Under the pieces are notes generated by a model, which saw only the letters and a list, made by a program, of their open reading frames with translations, was not told where the DNA came from and searched no databases. Positions 8,390 through 16,865 of a DNA stretch of 64,000 bases are shown here, piece after piece. The translations under genes were made by a program, and so were the position numbers. This DNA is from Mucilaginibacter sp. OK098 (GTDB lineage: Bacteria; Bacteroidota; Bacteroidia; Sphingobacteriales; Sphingobacteriaceae): assembly GCF_900142915.1 (NCBI RefSeq), contig NZ_FRCM01000003.1, forward strand, positions 620,504 through 684,503, written 5' to 3'. The stretch's first letter is position 1, and every line of letters starts with the position of its first letter.

Positions 8390-10061
8390 CGAAATATATC
8401 GGTTTACGGCAACAGCTTCAGGTGTATTAGCAGATTTTTCGCATTTGACGCTGTACAACGGCAACCTGGATACCGTTCTCAAAGGGTATGGAAAGATCGA
8501 GGGTACATTACCCAAAGGTCTTTATAAACTCGTGATGGTATTGAATGACACGATGACCGAAAAATACATCAAGCTAACCCAGGATACCAATGAAATGCTT
8601 ACGCTGGATGCGACTTCTTCGTCAGCATTAGCGACCGGTTTGGGCAATACGCACGAATATTATAGTGAGACAGCCAAGATGAATTATTCCGTGCCCACAA
8701 CCGTGAAGGGCAATAATTCAGCAAAAGAATCCATTTTTCTTTTTTTTCGCTATCCGGACGATGTAACATTCAAAACACTAAACCCTTCTAAGGAATCGCT
8801 GGGAAAAAATTTCAGGTTGCTGGATCAAATGCGAAGGCCTATTTGCCTGCTTGCGGGCAAAGATATCAAAGAAGATGTGAAGGATTCCGGGTACTTGCTA
8901 TTTAATATCAAACTTCAACCGGGTACCTATTACCTTAATTACAGTGGCAGAAAGGCGGATAAAAGCAGCCCGGCTAAGCCATCGCTGCCGGCAAGGGAAA
9001 TTCCGATCACGGTGTTTGCGAATTGGCAAACCCAATGTTTCATAACTTTCGGCAACGGACCCATTTTTAAATCGCTTTTCGTGGCCATGCGCAATGTTGA
9101 ATACAATAGCCTTTATAATCCGGATACCAATAGCTTGTACGATATTGAGGGAATACTCCAAAAATTCAATAACGGAATTTATTATTTACCACCCGCTGTA
9201 CTGGAGACGCTGGCTATCGGCAAATGGGAAAATCCGATTTTGGGTCTGTTAGCGGCTTACGCATATTTCAAAAGTAACCAAACCGGGCAAGAGCAATTAT
9301 TTCGTACGGTGGTGGCAAATTTGTCGCGAATGCTCGGTAACGAGACGCCGGACGTTGTTGCACTTTCGGTTCTTGCAGCAAGTCATTTTAATGAACTCGT
9401 TCCTTATAGTTGGCAAATGTCGTCGCCCTGTATGTTTCTGCCAGGGATGAAATCGGTCCTTGAATCGATGGGGAGCCTCATTCAGCCTGACAGTATCGCA
9501 GAAAGGGTTGTCGACAAATTTTACCAGGATATGGTATGGACCTCTTATTTACCACCAACAAGTTTTAGAGAGATAACGGTAAGGAATAGGACGTCGGGAA
9601 AAAAAGGCTATGCTTGGGACGACGATATTAACGTTCTTTTTGATCGGGATGATGTCGGCAGGAGCAGAATTTTTGAGAAACTAACGGGCGAAGGACATGA
9701 AATCAAAGGACGGCAGGGGTCATCCGAAAAACATCCGTCGAGAAAAAGAATTACTAATCCGAGGCCAAAAATATTGAGTTCGTGGATCGCAAATAGTGTG
9801 ATGGATATCCTTACCAGTGCAAAAGATCCTATACCAAATGCAGAACAAATGGCCTCCCGGTTGAAAATTACGCCGAACATTTTGAACCAGGCCGTCGATG
9901 AACTCCTCGATAACGAGGATGCAATTTTTGCTTATTTATCAGGGAAAAAGGCGAGTGTCGAATTCGAAGCTTTCAATATCACAAGTTTCAGGCGGCTTAA
10001 GCTTTTGCGTTTTGACAGGCTTGGAACTGTGCCGGCGTTACCGGAGTTGGAGCCAGCATAA
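8367..10061 (+). CDS. Unrecognised beta-domain/helical protein, third gene of caspase operon
   Basis: This 564-residue protein starts inside the caspase gene (ATG at 8367, alternative at 8379). I see three parts. Residues ~8-75 look like a small beta-sandwich with LPKGLYKL, echoing the caspase C-terminus; residues ~120-230 may hold a second copy (LQPGTYYLNY). Residues ~255-400 are helical, with ENPILGLLAAYAYF and GNETPDVVALSVLA. A basic, low-complexity linker (~440-470) leads to a C-terminal helical domain (~470-550) that could be a winged helix. No catalytic motif is evident. The position suggests a substrate, sensor or adaptor for the caspase and hydrolase; that is inference. No terminator is obvious downstream. 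Confidence 0.7.
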   Translation: MKKAMTSNEIYRFTATASGVLADFSHLTLYNGNLDTVLKGYGKIEGTLPKGLYKLVMVLNDTMTEKYIKLTQDTNEMLTLDATSSSALATGLGNTHEYYSETAKMNYSVPTTVKGNNSAKESIFLFFRYPDDVTFKTLNPSKESLGKNFRLLDQMRRPICLLAGKDIKEDVKDSGYLLFNIKLQPGTYYLNYSGRKADKSSPAKPSLPAREIPITVFANWQTQCFITFGNGPIFKSLFVAMRNVEYNSLYNPDTNSLYDIEGILQKFNNGIYYLPPAVLETLAIGKWENPILGLLAAYAYFKSNQTGQEQLFRTVVANLSRMLGNETPDVVALSVLAASHFNELVPYSWQMSSPCMFLPGMKSVLESMGSLIQPDSIAERVVDKFYQDMVWTSYLPPTSFREITVRNRTSGKKGYAWDDDINVLFDRDDVGRSRIFEKLTGEGHEIKGRQGSSEKHPSRKRITNPRPKILSSWIANSVMDILTSAKDPIPNAEQMASRLKITPNILNQAVDELLDNEDAIFAYLSGKKASVEFEAFNITSFRRLKLLRFDRLGTVPALPELEPA

Positions 10062-10642
10062 AAAAGTGCCGGCAAGCCAAATTACAATAGGGTAGAATTT
10101 TTGCATTAGGGATTGAAACGGCGTCACCCTTATTAATTTTAACTCTACAATCAATAAAATGCAACAACAGATTTATAAAAGCCCTAAGGCTTTTTAACAT
10201 AAAAAAGATTCAGTTAATCAAGCTATCAAAATATTAAACCGAAATGGAATTCAAACAAACGGAGAGCAGGCCAAAGTAATATTAAACTTTCTCTATTTAC
10301 TTGCCAAGACATTTAAAAACATCGAAATTCAAATAAGTTATGAATAAAAAAACGCGGTGAGAATCAAACTCCCAAATCGTCGTTTAAACCACAAAAAGGC
10401 ACATTTTCAGAAAAGGAGACTTCAAATTTTAATCGCTTCAGAAAGTGTCGAACACCATTTTTACGACATGAAAAATAGAATAATCGACTATTAATCAAAT
10501 AGTTGAATGCACAAAAAAAGAAACATTCTGTTAAGAATATTTCCTTAAGTGGTCCTTAGACTACAAAACTCGAACTCTTTTATGGCTGATTTGCATTGTG
10601 CGGCGGGTTTGAAGGATTGTGATTACGATTCTGAGACATTCT
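10062..10642. other. AT-rich non-coding stretch with tRNA-like fragments
   Basis: No convincing gene is present. At about 10345-10395 a stretch with gagaatcaaactc loosely resembles the degenerate tRNA-Arg copy. At 10549-10615 lies the first copy of a ~65-base repeat described separately. The region separates the caspase operon from the converging SUKH gene. Confidence 0.5.
10549..10615. repeat. Left copy of direct repeat flanking the SUKH gene
   Basis: The stretch starts gtggtcc and contains tacaaaactcgaactctt. It matches 11311-11377 in the same orientation, with an identical 21-base run and only scattered differences over the last ~50 bases. The first bases match the 3' end of tRNA-Arg at 12959-13030, so it may be tRNA-derived. 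Confidence 0.75.
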
Positions 10643-11191
10643 TTAGAGGTTAAGTGTCTGGATTTTTTTGTCTTTTCGACTTCTTAATTCCGCAGTTTCA
10701 TATTCCAATAATTCGATAAACAACTTATCCACTTTATTAAAGATGTCAAGTTCATGATCCCATCTATAAATTCTACCCTTTTTATTAAAACAATATACAT
10801 CAGCGTCTCCAATGACTTTCATGAAGGGAATATAATCGTTAGTAGCTTGCTTTGTAAAGGCGTCTGTTTGAATATTAATATCCATCCATTCTGGTATATC
10901 AGCTGCAAATCCAAAAACTTCCAATCCATAAAGAAAAGACCAAAATGGACCAACTTCTAACTGTTTAGGTCGAGGCCAAATATCCTCTTTAACTTCAATG
11001 CTAAGTCCACCTAATGGCGAAAGTGAATAATCCTTAAAATCATTGGGTAACTTGATTTTATATCGTTTCTCAAATTTATTTAAAACATTACGTTGAGGTG
11101 CGTCTTTGCTACAAGCGAAAAGTGAAAAGTCTTCATCTATATATTTAAGAAGCATTTTTTCGTAATCGAATGGTTTTTTGAAAAACATCAT
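10643..11191 (-). CDS. SMI1/KNR4 (SUKH) family protein, probable immunity protein
   Basis: This 182-residue cytoplasmic protein fits the SUKH superfamily. An early amphipathic helix leads to FEKRYKIKLPNDFKDYSLSP, the typical start of the fold, then GGLSIEV, an aromatic-rich central sheet, and the later PFMKVIGDADVYCFN, where SUKH proteins often have 'gDg...l'. SUKH proteins are common immunity partners of polymorphic toxins. No toxin is next to it, so it is an orphan. The gene sits alone between two direct repeats and may have been acquired as a cassette. It is AT-richer than most neighbours by eye. Confidence 0.7.
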   Translation of the reverse strand: MMFFKKPFDYEKMLLKYIDEDFSLFACSKDAPQRNVLNKFEKRYKIKLPNDFKDYSLSPLGGLSIEVKEDIWPRPKQLEVGPFWSFLYGLEVFGFAADIPEWMDINIQTDAFTKQATNDYIPFMKVIGDADVYCFNKKGRIYRWDHELDIFNKVDKLFIELLEYETAELRSRKDKKIQTLNL

Positions 11192-11240
11192 TGATGATTG
11201 GGATTTAAGCCTGAAGTAAAGATAAAAACTATCTCAACAA

Positions 11241-11274
11241 AAAAACCCTCAGATTTTTATCTAAAGGGTTTTTA
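11241..11274 (-). terminator. Hairpin terminator between NHL and SUKH genes
   Basis: The arms aaaaaccct and agggttttt enclose a 15-base loop, and either strand ends in a T run. On the minus strand it would end transcripts of the NHL-repeat gene and insulate the SUKH gene. Confidence 0.55.
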
Positions 11275-11310
11275 ACAGTCTTCCCATGTTGTTCCCAAGG
11301 GGGGCATTTA

Positions 11311-11377
11311 GTGGTCCCGGCAATACAAAACTCGAACTCTTTTATGGGTGATTTGCGTTGTGCGGCGGATTTGGAAG
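11311..11377. repeat. Right copy of direct repeat flanking the SUKH gene
   Basis: The stretch starts gtggtcccggc and contains tacaaaactcgaactctt, matching 10549-10615. A shorter third relative, gtggtcccggctttacaaa, lies at 5326-5344 upstream of the caspase operon. All three share gtggtcc with the tRNA-Arg 3' end. Confidence 0.75.
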
Positions 11378-11412
11378 ATATCGTCAATTAACTTTTATGA
11401 ATACTTAAACCA

Positions 11413-12660
11413 TTACTGAAGTGCAATTTTTCGAATTGTATTATTACCTGTATCAGCAACATATATGTTGCCCGAGGCATCGACAGCTAAACCAGTAGGA
11501 TTGTTAAACGTTGCTACTTTACCATCGCCATTGTTAGATCCTGCATCAACAGTTCCTGCGATTGTATTTACATGCTGATGATCAGCGCTTATAACAACTA
11601 TCTCGTTATTACCCGACACATATATATTACCTTTAGAATCTACAGCTAAACCGTTAGGATTGTTAAAATGAAAAAAGGCCGCAATTGTTGAGACTGTACC
11701 TAACAGGTCAACAGATCGGATCTTATTATTGTTGAAATCCGCGACACATAACAGACCTGACGGGTCGAACACCAAACCAGCAGGCTCCCAAAAATTTCCT
11801 GGTTTACCATCGAGAGAGCCAGGAGCGCCACTACCCGCGAAATTAGTCACAACCCCACCGGGCGTTATCTTATGTATCTGATTCATCCTATAAATAGACA
11901 CGTATAAATTCCCCGAAGCATCAATTGCTAAACCAGAAGGATATTCAAAACTATAGCCTGGAACAAATTCTCCGTTTATAAATGTAGTGGCTACAGCACC
12001 CGGAGTTATTTTACTTATTAAACCTTCATAATCACTCACAAAAATATTGCCTGAAGAGTCAAAGGTGATAGCGGTTAAATCACCGAATGAGGCTGATGTT
12101 CCTGTTCCATCCTTCTTCGGCCCTCCTGCTCCACCAGCAAAAGTTGTTACTGCACCCGCAGGGTCAATTTTGCGAACGAGTCCGTAATACTCGTCAGTCA
12201 CAAATAGGTTACCGGCCTTATCAAACGCAAGACCCGATGGGGTATAAAAAGACGCATTGGTGGCAGAGCCATCCTGATTTCCTTTAGTCCCGTTCCCCGC
12301 AAATGTGCTGACAACATACGAAAGAACATAATTAAAAACGGGACCAATTGTACTATTTCCATTTACGGTCACCGATACATTTCCAGTGCCCGCTCCCAAT
12401 GGGACTGTCGCAGTTAAACTGGTACCACTTGCAGCAGTTATAGTAGCTTGTTTGCCATTGAAGCTAACTTTATCTTCCGATTTAACAGTACTGAATCCTG
12501 TGCCGTAGATTACTACAGATGTATTGTAAGCTCCAGTATTTGTACTAATGGATGATATAGACAAGGATGGGCTAGTTTTACTTTTTGAACAAGAAAGGAA
12601 TACGCATCCTATACTAGCTATAATAATGTACGTAATAGATTTCTTTAACAGATGATTCAT
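11413..12660 (-). CDS. IPT/TIG and NHL-repeat surface lipoprotein
   Basis: This 415-residue protein starts with a lipoprotein signal (hydrophobic run then FLSCS, lipid-modified Cys near residue 24). Residues ~32-110 form an IPT/TIG immunoglobulin-like domain (SISTNTGAYNTSVVIYGTGF). The rest, ~115-415, is a series of NHL-type blades with repeated phrases such as PSGLAFDKAGNLFVTDE, GLAIDASGNLYVS and GLAVDASGNIYVADTGNN. This predicts a six-bladed propeller anchored in the outer membrane. Such proteins bind partners or surface polymers rather than catalyse. It is monocistronic, with a hairpin downstream. Confidence 0.85.
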   Translation of the reverse strand: MNHLLKKSITYIIIASIGCVFLSCSKSKTSPSLSISSISTNTGAYNTSVVIYGTGFSTVKSEDKVSFNGKQATITAASGTSLTATVPLGAGTGNVSVTVNGNSTIGPVFNYVLSYVVSTFAGNGTKGNQDGSATNASFYTPSGLAFDKAGNLFVTDEYYGLVRKIDPAGAVTTFAGGAGGPKKDGTGTSASFGDLTAITFDSSGNIFVSDYEGLISKITPGAVATTFINGEFVPGYSFEYPSGLAIDASGNLYVSIYRMNQIHKITPGGVVTNFAGSGAPGSLDGKPGNFWEPAGLVFDPSGLLCVADFNNNKIRSVDLLGTVSTIAAFFHFNNPNGLAVDSKGNIYVSGNNEIVVISADHQHVNTIAGTVDAGSNNGDGKVATFNNPTGLAVDASGNIYVADTGNNTIRKIALQ

Positions 12661-12921
12661 TGTGATAAGGGTTATGGTGGTAAATTAATAATTTATCTTA
12701 AAGCAACACACGATAGAAATTGGTTCACATATAATTTACGTTAATACGAACATGCCATTAATTATGCGGAATTATTAGTTTCTTCGCGTTTTCGATGTTA
12801 TGAAAACTCTGTAACTCTTAAAAATCAAACAATATAAAGTTAATATTTTCCGACATAATATTCACTCACTTCGGCTGAAACTCGCTTATTGATCCAACCG
12901 TATTATTTTCCCCTTAACGAA

Positions 12922-12957
12922 AAACCGCAGCTTCCGTGCAGGAAAGCTGCGGTTTTT
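12922..12957 (-). terminator. Hairpin terminator after tRNA-Arg
   Basis: A perfect 12-bp stem, aaaccgcagctt / aagctgcggttt (12922-12933 and 12944-12955), is followed on the minus strand by a T run. It lies directly downstream of the tRNA-Arg 3' end. The stretch 12661-12921 shows no gene. Confidence 0.75.
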
Positions 12958-12958
12958 G

Positions 12959-13030
12959 TGGTCCCGACGAGAATCGAACTCATATCTAGAGTTTAGGAAA
13001 CTCCTATTCTATCCGTTGAACTACGAGACC
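12959..13030 (-). tRNA. tRNA-Arg (anticodon CCT)
   Basis: The minus strand folds as a full cloverleaf. The acceptor GGTCTCG pairs with CGGGACC; the anticodon arm GGAGT-TTCCTAA-ACTCT gives anticodon CCT; the T-arm ATGAG-TTCGATT-CTCGT is canonical; the discriminator is A. CCA is not encoded. It would read AGG codons. Its decayed copy at 366-435 lies in the same orientation. Confidence 0.95.
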
Positions 13031-13161
13031 TGTTGTGAATGTGCAAATGCGTGGATGTGCAAATTCAGAATTCTGCAAAGGTGCGAATTATAGATGATTT
13101 GTCAAAACCATTTGTGCTTCATCCGCACATCTGCATATTCGCACATCTGCTCATCAAAAAA

Positions 13162-15231
13162 TCATCTCACCACTGATCCATTATGCATCTCATCCGCAGG
13201 CGAAACAAAGCTTAGCTTGCCATCGGCATTCTCTGCCATCAGGATCATGCCCTGCGACAGGATGCCTTTTATTTCCCTTGGCTCCAGGTTTACCAATATG
13301 CTTACCTTTTTGCCTATGATGGCTTCGGGTTCAAAATATTCAGCAATGCCTGACACGATGGTACGTACGTCAATCCCTGTGTCAATGCTCAGCTTCAGCA
13401 GCTTTTTGGTTTTGGCTACTTTTTCGGCGGTTAAAATGGTGCCTGTGCGAATGTCCATTGCGGCAAATGATTCAAAAGTAATATTCTCTTTTGCCGGTAC
13501 AATAGTTGGTTGAGGTGGCGCGGTGGCGGCTTTTTTATCCAGCAGTTTTTGAATTTGTGCATCTATCACCTCGTCCTCTACCTTCTCAAACAACAATGCA
13601 GACGGGTTAAGCTGGTGCCCGTTCTCAAATGCCATCTCCTTGTCAAAGGCAACTGCACTGAAAGGAAGGTTAAGCATCCCCACTATCTTTTTAACCGTAG
13701 CAGGTAAAAACGGCTGCAGGCAGGTTGCTAAGTGGCCTATCAATATTAAACTGTTATGCAATACTTCTTTAGCTTGCTCCGGGCTGGTTTTTATAGTTTT
13801 CCAGGGCTCGTTCTCGGTGAGGTAACGGTTGCCTAAACGGGCAATGTCCATTACACTTTGCAGCGCTTGCCTGAATTTGTAGGCTTCTAGGTTAACTTCT
13901 ATCTCGTCATAAAAACGGCTAAGCTCTGCATCAAGGTGTTTATCGGTAAGCACAATTTTTCCGGCTTCGCTTTCTATCTTACCCTCATAAAATTTGTGCA
14001 TCAGTATCATCACCCGGTTCACATAGTTGCCTAAAATAGCCACCAGCTCGTTATTTACACGGGCCTGGTAATCTTTCCAGGTAAACTCGCTGTCGCTTGT
14101 TTCGGGAAGTATGGAGGTTAGCACATAACGCAGTTCATCCTGCTTGCCGGGGAATTCTTCCAAATATTCATGCAGCCAAACCGCATGGTTCCGCGAGGTG
14201 GAAAGCTTGTCGCCCTCCAGGTTTAAAAACTCGTTGGCAGGCACGTTTTGCGGCAGGATATATTCGCCGTGCGCATGCAATATGGATGGAAAAATAATAC
14301 AATGGAACACAATATTATCCTTACCGATAAAATGGAGCAAACAAGCTTCATCAGCCTCATTCTCCTGTTTTTTCCAGTAAAGTTTCCAGTCTTTTCCATT
14401 ATCCAAAGCCCATTGTTTGGTAGCCGAAATATAGCCTATCGGCGCATCCATCCACACATAAAGCTTCTTGCCTTTGGCTTCTTCCAATGGCACATCGATA
14501 CCCCAGTCGAGGTCGCGGGTCATGGAGCGTGGTTGCAGGCCTGATTTAAGCCACGATTTGCATTGACCGAATACATTTACCTTCCAGTCGCCTTCCTTGG
14601 TGTCAATCCATTTTTCAAGCCATGGCTGGTACTTATCAAGCGGCAGGAACCAGTGTTTGGTGAGCTTTAATATTGGCGGCTTTCCGCTTAAGGTTGATAC
14701 CGGGTTTATCAGGTCGGTTGGGTTTAATGATGTACCACAATTTTCGCACTGATCGCCATAGGCATTTGGATTGCTGCAATTAGGGCAGGTACCGATGATA
14801 TACCGGTCGGCTAAAAATTGCTGGTAATCTTCATCAAAGTATTGTTCCGAAAATTTTTCTATAAACTCATCCTTTTCATACAGGTTCAGAAAAAACTCCT
14901 GCGAAAGGTCATGATGAATTGGCGATGAAGTACGGTGATAAATATCAAATGAGATCCCGAACTCTTCAAAGCTGTTTTTTATCTGGTTGTGGTATTTATC
15001 AATTATAGCCTGCGGGGTAGTATTTTCCTTTTTGGCTTTTATGGTTATGGCGGCGCCATGCTCGTCTGATCCGCAAATGTATACCACATCCTTATGTTTA
15101 AGGCGCAGGTAACGTACAAAAATATCGGCAGGCAAATATGCGCCGGCCAGGTGCCCTATATGCAGCGGACCATTGGCATATGGCAGCGCTGAAGTAACTG
15201 TAAACCGTTTAAATTTATTAAGCTTCGACAT
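13162..15231 (-). CDS. metG: Methionyl-tRNA synthetase
   Basis: This 689-residue protein charges tRNA-Met with methionine in the cytoplasm. The class I signature appears as PLHIGH (HIGH at 24-27) and as KLSTS in EGDKLSTSRNHAVWL (about residues 338-345), the KMSKS equivalent. A zinc knuckle with CPNCSNP and CENC pairs lies around 153-170. The C-terminal ~110 residues, from ITFESFAAMDIRTGTIL on, are the OB-fold tRNA-binding domain found in long MetG forms. Length and domain order match Bacteroidota MetG. It is the chromosomal anchor next to tRNA-Arg. Confidence 0.97.
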   Translation of the reverse strand: MSKLNKFKRFTVTSALPYANGPLHIGHLAGAYLPADIFVRYLRLKHKDVVYICGSDEHGAAITIKAKKENTTPQAIIDKYHNQIKNSFEEFGISFDIYHRTSSPIHHDLSQEFFLNLYEKDEFIEKFSEQYFDEDYQQFLADRYIIGTCPNCSNPNAYGDQCENCGTSLNPTDLINPVSTLSGKPPILKLTKHWFLPLDKYQPWLEKWIDTKEGDWKVNVFGQCKSWLKSGLQPRSMTRDLDWGIDVPLEEAKGKKLYVWMDAPIGYISATKQWALDNGKDWKLYWKKQENEADEACLLHFIGKDNIVFHCIIFPSILHAHGEYILPQNVPANEFLNLEGDKLSTSRNHAVWLHEYLEEFPGKQDELRYVLTSILPETSDSEFTWKDYQARVNNELVAILGNYVNRVMILMHKFYEGKIESEAGKIVLTDKHLDAELSRFYDEIEVNLEAYKFRQALQSVMDIARLGNRYLTENEPWKTIKTSPEQAKEVLHNSLILIGHLATCLQPFLPATVKKIVGMLNLPFSAVAFDKEMAFENGHQLNPSALLFEKVEDEVIDAQIQKLLDKKAATAPPQPTIVPAKENITFESFAAMDIRTGTILTAEKVAKTKKLLKLSIDTGIDVRTIVSGIAEYFEPEAIIGKKVSILVNLEPREIKGILSQGMILMAENADGKLSFVSPADEMHNGSVVR

Positions 15232-15322
15232 TATTTGGCAAAGATACTTTTTTTAGTCCGGAAGTCGGAAAAGTCAGTAAAGTCCGAAAGACGATTTATT
15301 GGGCGTACAATTGAAACCCATT

Positions 15323-15368
15323 GCAGGCCTTCGACCTGCGCTGGCGTATTTCGCCCTTTCAGGGCTTA
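15323..15368. repeat. REP-like palindromic repeat, single copy
   Basis: The sequence contains gccttcgacctgcgctgg and cgccctttcagggctta. The same element occurs twice in inverted orientation at 52851-52896 and 52923-52968. It holds two small palindromes (cgaaggcctgc-like and ccctttcaggg-like) and lies in the intergenic gap upstream of the LD-carboxypeptidase gene. The rest of 15232-15410 holds a run of tccggaagtcgg-type words. Confidence 0.7.
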
Positions 15369-15410
15369 GGCATAATGTATAACTTGCATTTTCTTTTTGA
15401 TTGAAACTTA

Positions 15411-16361
15411 ATGATAGATAACCCACCAAACGCAGCTTCTTCCGGACTTCCCGACTTCCGGACTTTCGGACTTCCTTCCCCCTTAAAGGCCGGTGATAAA
15501 ATTGCAATTACCTGCCCGGCTAAAAAGCTGCCAAACCCTATGACGGATGCCATAAAGCTGCTGCAATCATGGGGATTGGAGGTTGTTTTGGGCGATACCG
15601 TTAATGCTTCATACCATCAATTTGCCGGTGATGATGCCTTCAGGGCAAAGGATCTGCAGCGTTTTATTGACGATGATGGCATTAAGGCTATTATTGCCGC
15701 CCGCGGCGGATACGGAACAGTCCGGATGATTGACCTGGTTGATTTTGGCCGGTTTGCTCAAACCCCGAAGTGGGTAATTGGCTTTAGCGATATTACTTTA
15801 CTGCATGCCCATTTGTTCGCCAATTTTAATGCACCCAGCATTCATGGGCAAATGCCTATGACCATTCCTGATGCATCGGCACGTTCATTGGATACTTTAA
15901 GAAAAGCCCTGTTTGGCGAGGAGATCCGCTATCAGCTTAAACCAAATGCTTTAAACCGCAATGGTGAAGGTCAGGGTTTATTAATAGGCGGCAACCTGTC
16001 TATCCTTCTTTCTGCATCAGGCTCGGTTTCAGATATGGATTATACGGGTAAAATATTATTTATTGAAGATATAGGAGAGTATTTATACGCCGTTGACCGA
16101 ATGCTGCGGACACTTAAACGCGCCGGAAAACTGCAGCATCTTAAAGGCTTGATTGTTGGCGGATTTACTGATATAAAAGATAACGACATCCCCTTTGGAC
16201 AAACCATACCCGAAATTGTTATGGATGTGGCAAATGAGTATAATTACCCGGTATGCTTTGATTTCCCGGCGGGGCATGTAACTGATAATTGCAGCCTGGT
16301 ATTAGGTAAAATGCTAAGTTTATCGGTGACGGATCAAGAAGTAAATATTTTTTACCCTTAA
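15411..16361 (+). CDS. LD-carboxypeptidase (peptidase S66)
   Basis: This 316-residue protein removes the terminal D-alanine from muramoyl-tetrapeptides in peptidoglycan recycling. The family start LKAGDKIAITCPA is at ~25-37. The nucleophile Ser126 sits in WVIGFSDIT, preceded by AARGGYGTVRM. The partners are IEDIGEYLYAVDRML (Glu region) and FDFPAGHVTDN (His). No signal peptide is seen. The first ~20 residues (GLPDFRTFGLPSP) are encoded by a repetitive cttccggac-type sequence and are not part of the usual fold; no later Met is suitable, so I keep this start. Confidence 0.88.
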   Translation: MIDNPPNAASSGLPDFRTFGLPSPLKAGDKIAITCPAKKLPNPMTDAIKLLQSWGLEVVLGDTVNASYHQFAGDDAFRAKDLQRFIDDDGIKAIIAARGGYGTVRMIDLVDFGRFAQTPKWVIGFSDITLLHAHLFANFNAPSIHGQMPMTIPDASARSLDTLRKALFGEEIRYQLKPNALNRNGEGQGLLIGGNLSILLSASGSVSDMDYTGKILFIEDIGEYLYAVDRMLRTLKRAGKLQHLKGLIVGGFTDIKDNDIPFGQTIPEIVMDVANEYNYPVCFDFPAGHVTDNCSLVLGKMLSLSVTDQEVNIFYP

Positions 16362-16439
16362 TATACTAATCAAAATTTAAGCACTTAAATTTGTTTCTCC
16401 ATTAAATCTTCCGAACTAAGAACAACTAATCTTTACAAT

Positions 16440-16847
16440 ATGGCACTATTTGGCAAACTTGGTAACTATAAAAATTTTGGCCTGCTTATCATCAGGGTTG
16501 GGCTGGGTATAATGTTCATTTTTCACGGGTATCCCAAATTACTTGGCGGTGTTTCTATGTGGGAACAATTAGGCGGCTCAACGAAGTATATTGGCATTCA
16601 TTTTCTCCCCGCGGTTTGGGGCTTTTTATGTGCGGCAACAGAAACCTTTGGGGGCTTTTTACTGATACTGGGACTTGCATTCCGGCCTGTTTGTATCTTA
16701 CTCCTCATAAACCTGGTGGTAGCTGCTTTATCACAAATTGGCGCCGGTGGTGGTTTGATGGATGCGTCACATGCTATTGAGGACGCTATTATGTTTGCCG
16801 GGTTATTATTTGTTGGGCCGGGCAGATACAGCGTAGATAAGAAATAG
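16440..16847 (+). CDS. DoxX family membrane protein
   Basis: This 135-residue protein has four predicted membrane helices. The opening GLLIIRVGLGIMFIFHGYPKL is the DoxX/SURF4 signature, followed by a second conserved segment around LCAATETFGGFLLILGL. DoxX-like proteins are linked to redox or thiosulfate metabolism and stress in the inner membrane; the exact activity here is not evident. It stands alone between the carboxypeptidase and a strong terminator. Confidence 0.85.
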   Translation: MALFGKLGNYKNFGLLIIRVGLGIMFIFHGYPKLLGGVSMWEQLGGSTKYIGIHFLPAVWGFLCAATETFGGFLLILGLAFRPVCILLLINLVVAALSQIGAGGGLMDASHAIEDAIMFAGLLFVGPGRYSVDKK

Positions 16848-16865
16848 GCTATCAGTTAGTTATAA

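Noticed and set aside
366..13030. The island considered as a prophage
   Set aside because: No integrase, structural, packaging or replication gene is seen.
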